Shown here: positions 1 to 10,291 of the stretch, one piece after another | Layout: every line of letters begins with the position of its first letter | Position numbering within the stretch: the first letter of the stretch is position 1 | Source: Thermonema lapsum | GTDB taxonomy: Bacteria; Bacteroidota; Bacteroidia; Cytophagales; Thermonemataceae | Direction of reading: 5' to 3' | Assembly: GCF_011761635.1 (NCBI RefSeq) | Contig: NZ_JAASRN010000001.1 | Location: 1,137,846-1,201,845 of the forward strand | Length of the DNA stretch: 64,000 nt | Translations under genes and position numbers: made by a program | Notes under the pieces: generated by a model | Told to the model about the DNA's origin: nothing | The model's database searches: none | Seen by the model: the letters and a program-made list of their open reading frames with translations, nothing else

Positions 1-464
1 CTGGCAGAAAAAGGTTTGTCTTTGTAATAAGCCCACATCTCCTCAAACTGAGCGGGCGACACATCGCGATGCGCCAAGGTCATGTGCGGGTGAAAAGGGC
101 GCTCCATGCGGCGGTCATGAATGCCATGTGCCTCTTTCAGGTAGGCACAAAGCGAAGCCTGCAGACCTTGCAAAGCGCCCGATGGCTCTACATGTAAAAA
201 CAACACACGCGGGCGAAAGCAGTCAAAACCGTCAATATACAGGCGGAAGCGTTCAAAAGGAGCTGCAAAACGGCGTATCGATGCTACCAACTGCGCCTCT
301 TCGCTTTCGTTCATGCGAAAAGGCATGTACAAAGTAATATGAGCAGGTGAACGCAACGCCCACGAGCAGCCAAACAAATCACGAATTTCTTCTTTCATTG
401 CCCGCACCTCCGAGTACAAGGGTTCGGGTGGCACCACCGCAAAAAAATACAAACGCTCTTGCAT
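1..464 (-). CDS. 2'-5' RNA ligase / cyclic phosphodiesterase-like protein (3' end beyond window)
   Basis: A minus-strand frame runs without a stop from an ATG at 464 to the window edge; it begins MQERLYFFAVVPP. It carries both signatures of the 2H phosphoesterase (ThpR/LigT) family: HITLYM at about residue 42 and HMTLAH at about residue 131. Members of this family act on 2',3'-cyclic phosphates or 2'-5' linked RNA ends; the substrate in this lineage is not known. The visible 154 codons cover most of the usual 180 residues, so only the C-terminus is missing. The start is the first ATG of the frame. No close neighbour suggests a pathway. Confidence 0.8.
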   Translation of the reverse strand, partial: MQERLYFFAVVPPEPLYSEVRAMKEEIRDLFGCSWALRSPAHITLYMPFRMNESEEAQLVASIRRFAAPFERFRLYIDGFDCFRPRVLFLHVEPSGALQGLQASLCAYLKEAHGIHDRRMERPFHPHMTLAHRDVSPAQFEEMWAYYKDKPFSA

Positions 465-633
465 GTGTCCACTTACCTAAAAAAGTTGATTTACATGGTA
501 AAAGTAGGAAAAATAAAAAAGTGTCAGAGAAAGCAAGCATTAAGGTAAAATCATTGCCCAAAAGCATGCCCTTGCTTCCCCTCTCCTTTTGTAATCTTAT
601 CCCCCCACGCTTCAAGGTTGTTTCGGGCGCCCT

Positions 634-743
634 TTGTTGTTATTTCGAACGCAAGCGAGAAATCTACCTGCTTTTTATGGCTTGGGATAACGAGATTGCT
701 CACTACGCTTGCACTTCGTTCGAAATAGCAAGAGACGACAACC
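634..743. repeat. Palindromic MITE-like intergenic repeat
   Basis: The gap 465-873 holds no convincing gene. It contains an imperfect inverted repeat about 110 bp long: the left arm TTATTTCGAACG (640-651) is matched by CGTTCGAAATAG (717-728), with further pairing outward (TGTTGT against ACAAC). The arms resemble the ATTTCGAACGNAAG sequence dispersed in many Bacteroidota intergenic regions; that resemblance is from memory. No second copy was seen in this window. Confidence 0.5.
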
Positions 744-802
744 TAAAACATGTACTCAGCTCAAAAAAAACAAGCGTGTTTCTTCCAAGACAGCAGGTTG
801 TT

Positions 803-858
803 AAAACAAAAAAACGACCTTCCGTAAGGCAGCACTTTTAGCTGTACGAAAGGTCGTT
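803..858 (-). terminator. Rho-independent terminator of the fad operon
   Basis: AACGACCTTCCGTA (813-826) pairs with TACGAAAGGTCGTT (845-858), leaving a short loop. Read on the minus strand, the hairpin lies just after the stop of the 874-3039 gene and is followed by a run of seven T residues. Confidence 0.85.
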
Positions 859-873
859 CAATACAAGCGTCTT

Positions 874-3039
874 TTATTTCCAACGGTTTATATAGCCTGC
901 ATAGTCATTTTTAGCGGCGGCTTCACGCAAAGCGTCGGTAGGTGTAAAGCGCTCGCCGTAAGTCTTAGCCAAGCGCTCCAGCTCTGCTACAAAGGTTTGA
1001 ATGCCTACGTAGTCAATAAATGAAAGGGCGCCCCCTGTATAAGGCGGAAATCCCCATGCCAGAATCGAGCCCACATCGGCATCGCGGCGGGTGCGCACCA
1101 CACCCTCTTCAAAGCAGCGAGCTGCTTCCAACGCCTGCCGGTACAATAGGCGTTTTTTGAGTTCTTCTATGGGTGGTTGCTCCGCCTTGGGTGGGAACAG
1201 CTCCTGCAGCCCCTTCCATAGACGCTTGGGTTCATTTTCCGGATATTCGTAAAAGCCTTTTTTGTCGCGGCGCCCCGTACGCCCCAGCTCCTCCACAAAC
1301 TTGATAATCACCTTGCCTTCGGGTAAAGAAGAGAAAGCCAATCCTGTATCTTTCTCGGTTTGTTTGCCTACTTTATATATCAAATCCAGATTGACGGCAT
1401 CGGCTACTTCGAGAGGTCCCACCGGCATGCCAGCCTGCTCGCCGGCATGCTCTATGAGCGCCGGCACTATCCCTTCTGCAAGCATGGTGATGCCTTCTGA
1501 GGTGTATGTGCCAAAGCATCGTGAGGTGTAAAAGCCGCGCGAATCGTTGACTACAATGGGTGTTTTACGAATTTTCTGCACATAAGCAATGGCGGTAGCC
1601 AAAGCATAATCGTTTGTTTTTTCGCCCATGATGATTTCCACCAGCATCATCTTATCGACCGGCGAGAAGAAATGCAGCCCGATGAACTGCTCCGGACGGC
1701 GGCTTGCTTCTGCCAGCGAAGTGATGGGCAAGGTAGAAGTATTGGAAGCAAAAACAGCCCGTTCGTCAAGAAATGCTTCTGCCTCTTGCGTTACTTTGTA
1801 TTTCAATTCTCTGTCTTCAAATACGGCTTCTATGACCAAGTCGCAACCTGCTAAGTCTGCAGCATCAGCCGTGGGGCGAATCAACGCCAGCACTTGGTCT
1901 GCCTGCTCTCGGTTCATCTTGCCACGTGCCACACTTTTTTTAAGTAATTCGCGGGAGTAGTCCTTTCCTTTCTCTGCTTTTTCTACTGACACATCTTTGA
2001 GCACCACCTCAATGCCTGCCATAGCACTCACGTAAGCTATGCCCGAGCCCATCATGCCGGCACCTAAGATGCCTACTTTCTTCACCTCACGGGGTGTTAC
2101 TCCTTGGGGGGCTGCCGCCCCTTTATTGGCTTCGTTCATGGCAAAAAACAAGGTGCGAATCATGTTTTTTGCCTCTTTGGTTTGGGCTATTTGAGCAAAA
2201 TATTTTGCTTCTATGTCTAAACCTAAATCTATGGGCACCTGCAGCCCTTCATAGAGGCACTTCATGACAGCATGTGCTGCCGGATAGTTGAAATGCACCT
2301 TCTGTACCAACAGCGCCGTTCCTGCCATGAAGGTCTGCACTCCTTTGGGACTTTGCACATTGCCTCCCGGTATCCTATAGTCTTTCTTGCCCACGACCTT
2401 GCCTTTTTTGTCTATTTCGTCGTAGGGCTGCAACGCTGAAGGGTTTGCCAGCGCCCAGTCGATGGCTTTTTGCAACAGCTCCTCTCTTGTGTCTGCCAGC
2501 TCATCTACCAGCCCGGCTTTCAGCGCTTCTTGCGGATTCATACGTTTGGCTTGCAAAATAAACTGCATAGCTGGCTCTATGCCAATCAGGCGTGGCAGAC
2601 GTTGTGTGCCGCCGCCTCCCGGAAACAAGCCTATCTGTATTTCGGGCAAGCCTATTTGTATTTTTTCATGATTGAGCGCTATGCGTCGATGGCAAGCCAG
2701 AGCCAACTCATAGCCTCCCCCCAGGGCAGTACCATTGATGGCAGCCACCACAGGCTTACGCCCGGTTTCCATGCGGCGAAAGATATTGTGCAATTGCCGA
2801 ATCATCTGGTAAGTAGTTTCCACATCTGCCGATTGCTGCAACATTTTCAAATCGGCACCTGCCACAAACTCCTTCCTTGAAGAAGTAATCACAATTCCTT
2901 TGGCTGCGTCGTCGCTGAGTGCCCGCTCAAGGACTTCACCCAGCGCTTTGATAGATTCCTCATTGAGTACGTTCATCGGATAGCCCTCCATATTGATGTC
3001 GAGCACGGCTACCCCTTTCTTGATTGTATATTGAATCAT
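874..3039 (-). CDS. fadJ: Multifunctional enoyl-CoA hydratase / 3-hydroxyacyl-CoA dehydrogenase
   Basis: The 721-residue protein has the layout of the fatty-acid oxidation alpha subunit. An N-terminal crotonase domain (about 1-200) shows the oxyanion segment FVAGADL and the two catalytic glutamate regions [11 protein letters not shown] and [16 protein letters not shown]. An NAD-binding 3-hydroxyacyl-CoA dehydrogenase domain follows from about 320, with [13 protein letters not shown] and the active-site segment [11 protein letters not shown], then the C-terminal dehydrogenase halves. It hydrates enoyl-CoA and oxidises 3-hydroxyacyl-CoA in the cytoplasm. The thiolase gene lies 21 bp upstream on the same strand, so the two form a beta-oxidation operon. 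FadB and FadJ types cannot be separated firmly here; the symbol is by best fit. Confidence 0.9.
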   Translation of the reverse strand: MIQYTIKKGVAVLDINMEGYPMNVLNEESIKALGEVLERALSDDAAKGIVITSSRKEFVAGADLKMLQQSADVETTYQMIRQLHNIFRRMETGRKPVVAAINGTALGGGYELALACHRRIALNHEKIQIGLPEIQIGLFPGGGGTQRLPRLIGIEPAMQFILQAKRMNPQEALKAGLVDELADTREELLQKAIDWALANPSALQPYDEIDKKGKVVGKKDYRIPGGNVQSPKGVQTFMAGTALLVQKVHFNYPAAHAVMKCLYEGLQVPIDLGLDIEAKYFAQIAQTKEAKNMIRTLFFAMNEANKGAAAPQGVTPREVKKVGILGAGMMGSGIAYVSAMAGIEVVLKDVSVEKAEKGKDYSRELLKKSVARGKMNREQADQVLALIRPTADAADLAGCDLVIEAVFEDRELKYKVTQEAEAFLDERAVFASNTSTLPITSLAEASRRPEQFIGLHFFSPVDKMMLVEIIMGEKTNDYALATAIAYVQKIRKTPIVVNDSRGFYTSRCFGTYTSEGITMLAEGIVPALIEHAGEQAGMPVGPLEVADAVNLDLIYKVGKQTEKDTGLAFSSLPEGKVIIKFVEELGRTGRRDKKGFYEYPENEPKRLWKGLQELFPPKAEQPPIEELKKRLLYRQALEAARCFEEGVVRTRRDADVGSILAWGFPPYTGGALSFIDYVGIQTFVAELERLAKTYGERFTPTDALREAAAKNDYAGYINRWK

Positions 3040-3060
3040 GACTTCCTTGCATTTTTTAGG

Positions 3061-4266
3061 TTATACCATTTCAACCAAAGTAGCGATGCCCATGCCACCG
3101 CCGATGCAGAGCGTTACTAAGCCCGTAGCCAACTGGCGCCGCTCGAGTTCATCAATCAGGGTATTGAGCAAAATGGCGCCCGTAGCTCCTAAAGGGTGCC
3201 CCATGGCAATGGCACCGCCATTGACGTTCACTTTGTCGTGCGGAATATTGAAAGTATCCATGTAAAGCAAAGGAACTACCGCAAAGGCTTCATTCACTTC
3301 GAAAAGGTCTATGTCCGATATTTGCATGCCCGTTCGTTTGAGTAACTTCTCGGTAGCGGGTATGGGTCCTGTCAGCATAATGGTTGGCTCCGAACCGCAG
3401 GTGGTGAATGCCTTGATACGAGCACGCGGCTTTAACCCCAGCTTTTCACCTATGGCTTTGCTGCCCAACAACACCACCGCTGCCCCATCTACAATGCCCG
3501 ACGAGTTGCCCGCATGGTGCACATGCTCTATGCGCTCAAGCTTAGGGTACTTCTCAATAGCCAGAGCATCCAAGCCTGCCATCTGCCCCATCATAGCAAA
3601 AGAAGGCGGCAACGTACTCATGATTTCTAAAGAGGTATCGGGGCGCACGGTTTCGTCTTTGTCAAGTATCACGTGCCCCAAAATGTCTTTTATCGGCACA
3701 ACCGAACGCTTAAAATAACCTTCTGCCCATGCCTTAGCTGCCCTTTGATGCGACTCTACAGCAAAGGCATCCAACTGAGGGCGGTCATAGCCGTACTTGG
3801 TGGCAATCAGGTCTGCCGAAATCCCCTGCGGCACAATCTGCAAGCCTCCTACTATCTCGGGACTTGTAAACAAAGCACCACCGTCTGAGCCCATAGGCAC
3901 TCGCGACATGGACTCCACCCCGCCGGCTATCATCAGTTGTGCCTGCCCCGAAGCAATATAGGCGGCAGCCATGTTGATGGCTTCCAAACCCGAAGAACAA
4001 AAGCGGTTGATTTGCACCCCAGTGACAGTTTCGGCATAGCCGGCTGCCAACACTGCCGTACGGGCTATGTCAGCACCTTGCTCGCCAATAGGTGTTACAC
4101 AACCGGCAATGAAATCGTCCACTTCGGCAGTATCTAACTGCAGACGTTCTTTCAGCTCACGCAGCAAAGTAGTAAGTAAATGCACTGGCTGTGTGGCATG
4201 CAATGCCCCATCGGTTTTTCCTTTACCCCGCGGTGTGCGCAAGGCTTCATAGATATACACGTCCAT
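3061..4266 (-). CDS. fadI: Acetyl-CoA acyltransferase (3-ketoacyl-CoA thiolase)
   Basis: A 401-residue thiolase, the usual length for the family. The acyl-accepting cysteine is C90 in [11 protein letters not shown]357 in [10 protein letters not shown] and C387 in CIGGGMG complete the catalytic triad. It cleaves 3-ketoacyl-CoA in the last step of beta-oxidation and is transcribed just before the hydratase/dehydrogenase gene. The frame extends two codons further to a TTG, but the ATG at 4266 gives the family-typical start [14 protein letters not shown]. FadA, FadI and AtoB types cannot be told apart with certainty. Confidence 0.88.
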   Translation of the reverse strand: MDVYIYEALRTPRGKGKTDGALHATQPVHLLTTLLRELKERLQLDTAEVDDFIAGCVTPIGEQGADIARTAVLAAGYAETVTGVQINRFCSSGLEAINMAAAYIASGQAQLMIAGGVESMSRVPMGSDGGALFTSPEIVGGLQIVPQGISADLIATKYGYDRPQLDAFAVESHQRAAKAWAEGYFKRSVVPIKDILGHVILDKDETVRPDTSLEIMSTLPPSFAMMGQMAGLDALAIEKYPKLERIEHVHHAGNSSGIVDGAAVVLLGSKAIGEKLGLKPRARIKAFTTCGSEPTIMLTGPIPATEKLLKRTGMQISDIDLFEVNEAFAVVPLLYMDTFNIPHDKVNVNGGAIAMGHPLGATGAILLNTLIDELERRQLATGLVTLCIGGGMGIATLVEMV

Positions 4267-4560
4267 AAGCAACTGTGTTTTTGGTATTTTTAAAATGTTT
4301 TTTTGTGTTTACGGGTTAATTTAAAAAATATTCTGCACTCAGAATAATTGGGTTACCACTTTTGTTCTTTTTTTTAGAATTCACATTCTTGAGCACGTCA
4401 AAAAAAACGAAGCCACATGCCCTGCGCCGCACGCCTTTGGGCAATGGCGAGAGGCTTAGGCAAACACCTGCAAAAAACTTAACGCATTCATAGTAAAAAT
4501 CTTAAAAGTTTTCGTAAATTTGCCCCCATGTTTGACCGACATGCAAAAAAGAGTTGAAAA

Positions 4561-4593
4561 TTTGCATGTTAGTGTCAAACGTGCCTATATTTG
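4561..4593 (+). promoter_or_regulatory. Bacteroidota-type promoter of the L13 operon
   Basis: TTTG at 4561-4564 and TATATTTG at 4586-4593 fit the TTTG...TAnnTTTG pattern used by the Bacteroidota primary sigma factor, with a 21-base gap. A second -7-like element, TAAATTTG, sits at 4515-4522 without a clear upstream partner. The rest of the 4267-4648 gap shows nothing else convincing. Confidence 0.5.
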
Positions 4594-4648
4594 TGTCCTT
4601 TTTTGAAAGGGTATGACCTATTAAATAAACTATAAAACGAGAAGAACC

Positions 4649-5098
4649 GTGAAGTACATGAGTTACAAAACCGTTTCGGCAAATAAAAATACGGTTACAA
4701 AAGAGTGGCTCGTGGTGGACGCTACCGACGCCGTGGTAGGTCGCCTGGCAAGCCAAATTGTGCATCTCCTGCGTGGAAAGCACAAGCCTCTCTACACCCC
4801 TCACGTGGACTGTGGCGACCATGTGATTGTTATCAATTGCGACAAGGTGCGATTCACCGGCAAAAAATGGGATGAAAAGCTCTACATCCGCTACACAGGC
4901 TATCCGGGGGGGCAACGTGCTTTGACTGCCAAGCAAGTGAAAGCCAAATCTTCTACCCGTCTTGTGGAGCAAGCTGTGAAAGGCATGCTGCCCAAAAACC
5001 GCTTGGGTCGTCAGTTGTTCAAGAACTTGCATTTATACGAAGGAGCAGAGCATCCGCATCAAGCACAACAACCTAAGGAATATAAACTGAAATACTAA
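4649..5098 (+). CDS. rplM: 50S ribosomal protein L13
   Basis: A 149-residue protein of the large ribosomal subunit. Hallmarks are the N-terminal DATDAVVGRLAS, the HVDCGDHVIVINCDKV block and the TGYPGGQR motif. The start is taken as GTG at 4649, because the leader MKYMSYKTVSAN aligns with the N-terminus known from other Bacteroidota L13 proteins; an ATG three codons later is the alternative. It opens a run of translation genes and is followed after two bases by rpsI, as is almost universal in bacteria. Confidence 0.95.
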   Translation: MKYMSYKTVSANKNTVTKEWLVVDATDAVVGRLASQIVHLLRGKHKPLYTPHVDCGDHVIVINCDKVRFTGKKWDEKLYIRYTGYPGGQRALTAKQVKAKSSTRLVEQAVKGMLPKNRLGRQLFKNLHLYEGAEHPHQAQQPKEYKLKY

Positions 5099-5100
5099 TC

Positions 5101-5487
5101 ATGGAAGTTATCAATACAATAGGACGTAGAAAGACTGCTGTAGCGCGTATCTATATGAAGCCGGGCAGTGGTGTCATCACCATCAACGGGCGCCCCTTCG
5201 AGGAGTACTTCCCCACAGAAGTATTGCGCACAGTGGCAATGCAGGCATTGACCTTGGTCAACGAAGCCGGCAAATTCGACATAAAAGCCAACTTGGACGG
5301 TGGCGGAATCGCAGGGCAAGCCGAGGCTTTCCGTTTGGCTACTGCTCGTGCACTGGTGGAATACAACCCTGAGTACCGTGCAGCACTCAAAGAAGAAGGC
5401 TACTTGCGCCGTGACCCCCGTATGGTGGAACGCAAAAAGTATGGTCGTGCAAAAGCAAGAAAACGCTTCCAGTGGACCAAACGTTAA
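5101..5487 (+). CDS. rpsI: 30S ribosomal protein S9
   Basis: A 128-residue small-subunit protein. It starts with the family signature TIGRRKTAVARIYMKPG and ends with the basic tail KKYGRAKARKRFQWTKR, whose last residues reach the ribosomal P site in known structures. It is translationally coupled to rplM (two-base gap) and lies 36 bp upstream of rpsB. Confidence 0.96.
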   Translation: MEVINTIGRRKTAVARIYMKPGSGVITINGRPFEEYFPTEVLRTVAMQALTLVNEAGKFDIKANLDGGGIAGQAEAFRLATARALVEYNPEYRAALKEEGYLRRDPRMVERKKYGRAKARKRFQWTKR

Positions 5488-5523
5488 TCCTGCAAACTGC
5501 TTACTTAAAAATACTCTTGAAAT

Positions 5524-6321
5524 ATGGCAAAGAAATTGGAATATAAAGACCTATTGGCAGCCGGGGTGCATTTTGGTCACTTGAAACGCAAGTGGAACCC
5601 CAAAATGGCACCTTACATCTTCATGGAGAAGAACGGCATCCACTTAATAGATATCAACAAAACGTTGGTTGCTCTTGACGAGGCAGCCAAAGCAATGAAA
5701 GGCGTTGTACGCAGCAACAAGAAAGTCCTTTTTGTGGCTACCAAAAAGCAAGCCCGCGAAATCGTGGAGCAAGTAGCCAAGCGTACCGGCATGCCCTATG
5801 TAACCGAACGCTGGTTGGGTGGCATGCTCACCAATTTCAGCACGATACGCAAGTCCATCAAAAAGCTCAACAGCTTGGAAAAGCTCATGAAGAGCGAATC
5901 TTACGAAAACTTGACCAAGCGTGAGCGCTTGATGATGGAGCGTAAGAAAGAAAAGATGGAAAAAGTATTGGGCGGTATTTTGGAAATGAACCGTCTGCCC
6001 GGTGCACTCTTCATCGTGGACATCCATCGCGAGCACATCGCTTTGGCAGAAGCCAAACGCCTGGGTATCCCTGTATTTGCTATGGTGGACACTGACTCTG
6101 ACCCCACCAGCGTGGACTACCCCATCCCCGCCAACGACGACGCCTACAAATCCATCGAATTGATTGTCAACTACATTGGCGATGTCATTGAAGAAGCGCA
6201 ACAAGAGCGCAAGCAAGAAAAAGAAGCTCAAAAGCTTCAAGCAGAAGAAAACAAAAAGCGCGCTATGGATGAAGGTGCTGACTTAGAGAATGCACCCGAA
6301 AGCCATGACGAGGAAGAATAA
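5524..6321 (+). CDS. rpsB: 30S ribosomal protein S2
   Basis: A 265-residue protein with the expected blocks LLAAGVHFGHLKRKWNPKM near the N-terminus, TERWLGGMLTNFSTI in the middle and PVFAMVDTDSDP towards the C-terminal third. An acidic, charged tail rich in E and K (about 220-265) extends beyond the core, which is common in this phylum. S2 is needed for 30S assembly and S1 binding. The order rplM-rpsI-rpsB-tsf indicates one translation operon. Confidence 0.96.
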   Translation: MAKKLEYKDLLAAGVHFGHLKRKWNPKMAPYIFMEKNGIHLIDINKTLVALDEAAKAMKGVVRSNKKVLFVATKKQAREIVEQVAKRTGMPYVTERWLGGMLTNFSTIRKSIKKLNSLEKLMKSESYENLTKRERLMMERKKEKMEKVLGGILEMNRLPGALFIVDIHREHIALAEAKRLGIPVFAMVDTDSDPTSVDYPIPANDDAYKSIELIVNYIGDVIEEAQQERKQEKEAQKLQAEENKKRAMDEGADLENAPESHDEEE

Positions 6322-6378
6322 GCCACCTTTCTTCCTTCTATTGACACCGCAAATGCTCTTTTACATATAAACATGGCT

Positions 6379-6412
6379 GCCCATCAATTGCACGTTGATG
6401 GGCTTGCCTTTT
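6379..6412 (+). terminator. Hairpin between rpsB and tsf (terminator or attenuator)
   Basis: GCCCATCAA (6379-6387) pairs perfectly with TTGATGGGC (6395-6403) across a seven-base loop. The T tract that follows is weak (TTGCCTTTT), so read-through into tsf is likely and the hairpin may set the S2:EF-Ts ratio. Confidence 0.55.
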
Positions 6413-6460
6413 AAAACACAAAACCCAGTCTTAACTATTTCATAAAAAACAACAAATACT

Positions 6461-7288
6461 ATGGCAATCACAGCACAAGATGTAAACAAACTGCGCCAGA
6501 TGACAGGCATGGGCATGATGGACTGCAAAAAAGCCCTGCAAGAAGCCGAAGGCGACTTTGATAAAGCTATTGAAATTCTTCGCAAGAAAGGAGAGAAAAT
6601 ATCACTTAAGCGTGCCGACAACGAAACCAAAGAAGGCGTTGTATTTATTTACAACAACGGTACCGAAGCAGCCGCTTTTGCTTTCAGCTGCGAAACTGAA
6701 CCCGTAGCCAAAAATACCGAGTTCCGCAGCTTGGGGAAAGCTATCTTGGAAGCCGTCAAAGCAAACAAACCTAAAACCAAAGAAGAAGTAGAAAACTTGA
6801 CACTGGCTTCCGGGCAAACCGCAAAAGAAGCCATCACCGAGTTGATAGGTAAAATTGGTGAAAAACTCACCATCAGCGATTACGTATTTTATACGGGCGA
6901 AAAAATCGTCGAATATCTGCACAGCAACGAAAAAGTAGGTGTATTGGTGGTATTCGAAGGTGTAGGAGGTGCAGACCTCAGCGAAACCGGCAAAGACATT
7001 GCCATGCAAATCGCAGCCATGAAGCCCATCGCCATCGACAAAGACGATGTGGACCCTGCCATCGTGGAAAAAGAATTGGAAGTAGGTCGCGAACAGGCAC
7101 GTCAAGAAGGCAAACCCGAGAATATCATCGAAAAGATTGCTCAGGGCAAACTAAATAAGTTCTTCCAAGAGCACACGCTGTTGAACCAACAGTTTGTAAA
7201 AGACGATAAAAAAACGGTTGCTCAAGTACTGAAAGAAGCAGCTCCCACCGCCAAAGTAGTTGCATTCAAACGTTTGGCTATTGCCTAA
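6461..7288 (+). CDS. tsf: Translation elongation factor Ts
   Basis: A 275-residue nucleotide exchange factor for EF-Tu. The N-terminal UBA-like domain contains the diagnostic VNKLRQMTGMGMMDCKKAL segment, which includes the TDF-loop equivalent. Two core subdomains follow, with VGVLVVFEG and the conserved AMQIAAMKPIAID region. Length matches the family. It sits 139 bp after rpsB, separated by a hairpin. Confidence 0.95.
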   Translation: MAITAQDVNKLRQMTGMGMMDCKKALQEAEGDFDKAIEILRKKGEKISLKRADNETKEGVVFIYNNGTEAAAFAFSCETEPVAKNTEFRSLGKAILEAVKANKPKTKEEVENLTLASGQTAKEAITELIGKIGEKLTISDYVFYTGEKIVEYLHSNEKVGVLVVFEGVGGADLSETGKDIAMQIAAMKPIAIDKDDVDPAIVEKELEVGREQARQEGKPENIIEKIAQGKLNKFFQEHTLLNQQFVKDDKKTVAQVLKEAAPTAKVVAFKRLAIA

Positions 7289-7318
7289 GGAAAAACCCCC
7301 TTTTAGATACATACCACC

Positions 7319-7347
7319 AGCGGTGCGCTTTCTTGCACCGCTTTTTT
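7319..7347 (+). terminator. Rho-independent terminator after tsf
   Basis: GCGGTGC (7320-7326) pairs with GCACCGC (7335-7341), followed directly by six T residues. It closes the ribosomal protein operon. Confidence 0.88.
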
Positions 7348-7381
7348 CATTTATTGCTTTTCGGCTTAAGCAAGTCATGGC

Positions 7382-7413
7382 TTTGTTTCAGCTCTAATCT
7401 ATTTGTAACTTTG
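7382..7413 (+). promoter_or_regulatory. Promoter of leuS
   Basis: TTTG (7382-7385), a 20-base gap and TAACTTTG (7406-7413) match the Bacteroidota promoter consensus closely. The expected transcription start near 7420 leaves a leader of about 25 bases before the leuS ATG. Confidence 0.6.
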
Positions 7414-7444
7414 CCCCCTGATTCATAGACCATCAAACACAGAT

Positions 7445-10216
7445 ATGAAAGCATATACACCCGCCGAAATAGAAAAAAAGTGGCAGCAATATTGGGAAGA
7501 GCAGCAAGTTTACCGTGTGCAGGAAGTACCCGGTAAGCCCAAATACTATGTGCTCGATATGTTCCCCTACCCTTCCGGTGCCGGCTTGCATGTGGGGCAC
7601 CCGCTGGGCTATATAGCCAGCGACATCATAGCGCGCTATAAGCGGCACAAGGGCTACAATGTATTACACCCTATGGGCTTTGATTCCTTCGGCTTGCCTG
7701 CCGAACAGTACGCCATACAAACCGGGCAACACCCTGCCATCACCACCGAAAAGAACATTGCACGCTATAAGGAACAACTGCGCTCCATCGGCTTTTCCTA
7801 TGACTGGAGCCGCCAAGTACGTACTTCCGACCCCAAATATTATAAATGGACGCAGTGGATATTCCTCCAGCTCTTTGGCTCGTGGTACAACAAGCAAACC
7901 GACAAAGCAGAACCCATAGAAACCCTCGTTGCACACTTCGAAAAACACGGAACCCAACACCTGAACGCACACTGCAACGAAGATACCCCCCAATTTACAG
8001 CCCAAGAATGGCAATCATTCGATGAGCGCAAAAAGCAAGAAATTTTGCTCGACTACCGCCTTGCCTACCTCGACGACATGACCGTGAACTGGTGCCCCGC
8101 CTTGGGCATGGTGCTTTCCAACGATGAGGTAAAAGACGGCGTGTCGGAGCGTGGCGGACACCCTGTCGTGAAGAAAAAAATGCGGCAGTGGGCGCTGCGC
8201 ATCACTGCTTATGCCGAACGCCTACTTGAAGGCTTAGAACGCATCGACTGGCCCGAAGCTGTCAAAGAGATGCAGCACAATTGGATAGGCAAATCCTTTG
8301 GCGCCGAAGTCAAATTCCCCTTACAAGGTAAAGAACATCTGTTCATCAAGGTGTTCACTACCCGCATAGATACCATCTTCGGCGTTACCTTCTTGGTACT
8401 GGCACCCGAGCATGAACTGGTCGAGCGCATCACCACCGAAGAACAACGTAACGAAGTGTTGGCTTATGTAGAGGAAGCCAAAAACCGCTCGGAGCGCGAC
8501 CGCATGAGCGATGTCAAACATGTGTCGGGGGTCTTCACGGGTGCTTATGCAACCCACCCCTTCACAGGCAAGCCTATTCCCGTATGGGTAGGCGACTACG
8601 TACTGGCAGGGTATGGCACTGGCGCCGTGATGGCGGTGCCTTCTTCCGACGACCGCGATTTTCGCTTTGCCAAACACTTTGGACTGCCCATCATACCTGT
8701 TATTGAAGGCACCGAAGCGCTCGAAGACCCTACCCAAATCAAGCATGGACGCCTCATCAACTCGGATTTCCTCAACGGGCTTGACTGGCAGTCAGCTATA
8801 GAAAAAGCCATTGAAGAGATAGAAAAACGTGGCTTGGGACGCCGCCGAGTGCAGTATAAGCTACGCGATGCCGTCTTTGCACGCCAACGTTATTGGGGCG
8901 AACCTATCCCCATAGAATACCGCGACGGTATTCCCTACCCGCTCGATGAGCAATACTTACCTCTGGAACTGCCCCCCGTAGACAAATACTTACCCACCGA
9001 AAATGGCGACCCGCCCTTGGGGCGTGCCGAAAACTGGGTAAGTCCCAACGGCTATCCCCTCGAACTAAATACTATGCCGGGTTGGGCAGGCTCTTCTTGG
9101 TATTTTCTGCGTTACTGCGACCCACACAACGACGAACGCTTTGCTTCGCCCGAAGCCATCGACTACTGGAAAAATGTGGACTTGTACATAGGTGGCACCG
9201 AGCATGCCGTGGGGCACTTACTTTACGCCCGCTTCTGGACTAAATTTCTCTATGACCGCCACTGGCTCCCCTTCGACGAGCCCTTCCAAAAGCTCGTCAA
9301 CCAAGGCATGATTCAGGGGCGCTCAAATTTCGTGTACCGCATCAAAAATACCAATACCTTCGTGTCTTATGGCTTAAAAGACCAATACGACACGGTACCT
9401 ATGCATGTGGATATCAGCTTGGTAAACAACGATGTACTAGACACCGAAGCCTTTCGCCGCTGGCGCCCCGACCTTGCCGACGCCGAATTCATTCTCGAAG
9501 ACGGCAAGTACATCTGTGGCTACGAGATAGAAAAGATGTCCAAGTCGCGCCATAATGTAGTAAACCCCGATGACATCGTTGCCGAGTATGGTGCAGATAC
9601 CCTGCGTCTCTACGAGATGTTTTTGGGACCACTCGAACACTCCAAGCCATGGAATACCCACGGCATTGATGGCGTTTACCGATTCTTACGCAAAGTATGG
9701 AACCTATTCTTCGATGAAGAAGGACAACTCATAGTAAACGACGAAGCGCCTGCCAAGGAAGAGCTGAAGGTGCTGCACCAAACCATCAAACGTGTAAGCG
9801 AAGACATCGAGCGGCTCTCGCTCAACACACCGGTAAGTAGTTTCATGGTGTTGGTCAATGAGCTGCAGCGCCTCAAATGCCATAAAAGAGCCATCTTAGA
9901 GCCCTTTGTGGTGCTTTTGTCGCCCTATGCCCCGCACCTTGCCGAAGAGCTCTGGCATGCCTTAGGGCACAGTAGTTCGGTGGTAGATGCCCCCTACCCC
10001 GAATATAACGAAAGCTATTTGGTGGAAGACAGCTTCGAGTATCCCGTATCTATCAATGGCAAGATGCGCACTAAAATCACCCTGCCTTTGGATATCCCCA
10101 AAGAAGAAATAGAAAAGGTGGTTTTGCAAAACGAAGTGGTGCAAAAATGGGTGGATGGTAAAACCCCTAAAAAAGTCATCATCGTACCCAAACGCATCAT
10201 CAATATTGTAGTGTAA
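7445..10216 (+). CDS. leuS: Leucyl-tRNA synthetase
   Basis: A 923-residue class I aminoacyl-tRNA synthetase that charges tRNA-Leu. The HIGH-type motif is HVGHPLGY at about residue 50, within [17 protein letters not shown]. The class I KMSKS loop is [15 protein letters not shown] in the C-terminal half. Between them lies the editing domain, with [18 protein letters not shown] and [17 protein letters not shown], which hydrolyses mischarged tRNA. The long central insert before the KMSKS loop is typical of Bacteroidota LeuRS. It has its own promoter and is flanked upstream by the tsf terminator. Confidence 0.97.
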   Translation: MKAYTPAEIEKKWQQYWEEQQVYRVQEVPGKPKYYVLDMFPYPSGAGLHVGHPLGYIASDIIARYKRHKGYNVLHPMGFDSFGLPAEQYAIQTGQHPAITTEKNIARYKEQLRSIGFSYDWSRQVRTSDPKYYKWTQWIFLQLFGSWYNKQTDKAEPIETLVAHFEKHGTQHLNAHCNEDTPQFTAQEWQSFDERKKQEILLDYRLAYLDDMTVNWCPALGMVLSNDEVKDGVSERGGHPVVKKKMRQWALRITAYAERLLEGLERIDWPEAVKEMQHNWIGKSFGAEVKFPLQGKEHLFIKVFTTRIDTIFGVTFLVLAPEHELVERITTEEQRNEVLAYVEEAKNRSERDRMSDVKHVSGVFTGAYATHPFTGKPIPVWVGDYVLAGYGTGAVMAVPSSDDRDFRFAKHFGLPIIPVIEGTEALEDPTQIKHGRLINSDFLNGLDWQSAIEKAIEEIEKRGLGRRRVQYKLRDAVFARQRYWGEPIPIEYRDGIPYPLDEQYLPLELPPVDKYLPTENGDPPLGRAENWVSPNGYPLELNTMPGWAGSSWYFLRYCDPHNDERFASPEAIDYWKNVDLYIGGTEHAVGHLLYARFWTKFLYDRHWLPFDEPFQKLVNQGMIQGRSNFVYRIKNTNTFVSYGLKDQYDTVPMHVDISLVNNDVLDTEAFRRWRPDLADAEFILEDGKYICGYEIEKMSKSRHNVVNPDDIVAEYGADTLRLYEMFLGPLEHSKPWNTHGIDGVYRFLRKVWNLFFDEEGQLIVNDEAPAKEELKVLHQTIKRVSEDIERLSLNTPVSSFMVLVNELQRLKCHKRAILEPFVVLLSPYAPHLAEELWHALGHSSSVVDAPYPEYNESYLVEDSFEYPVSINGKMRTKITLPLDIPKEEIEKVVLQNEVVQKWVDGKTPKKVIIVPKRIINIVV

Positions 10217-10291
10217 AAGATGTTCGAAGTGGCGCAATTTTTGCGTCACTTCCTTTGCTCTTTTCGTTTTAATGCCTTGACACACAAGCCT

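Noticed and set aside
347-841. 164-codon plus-strand frame
   Set aside because: Its first third is the antisense of the 2'-5' RNA ligase-like gene and the rest reads through the palindromic repeat and the terminator; composition is not protein-like.
4502-5032. 176-codon minus-strand frame
   Set aside because: Antisense shadow of rplM; L13 is certain on the plus strand.
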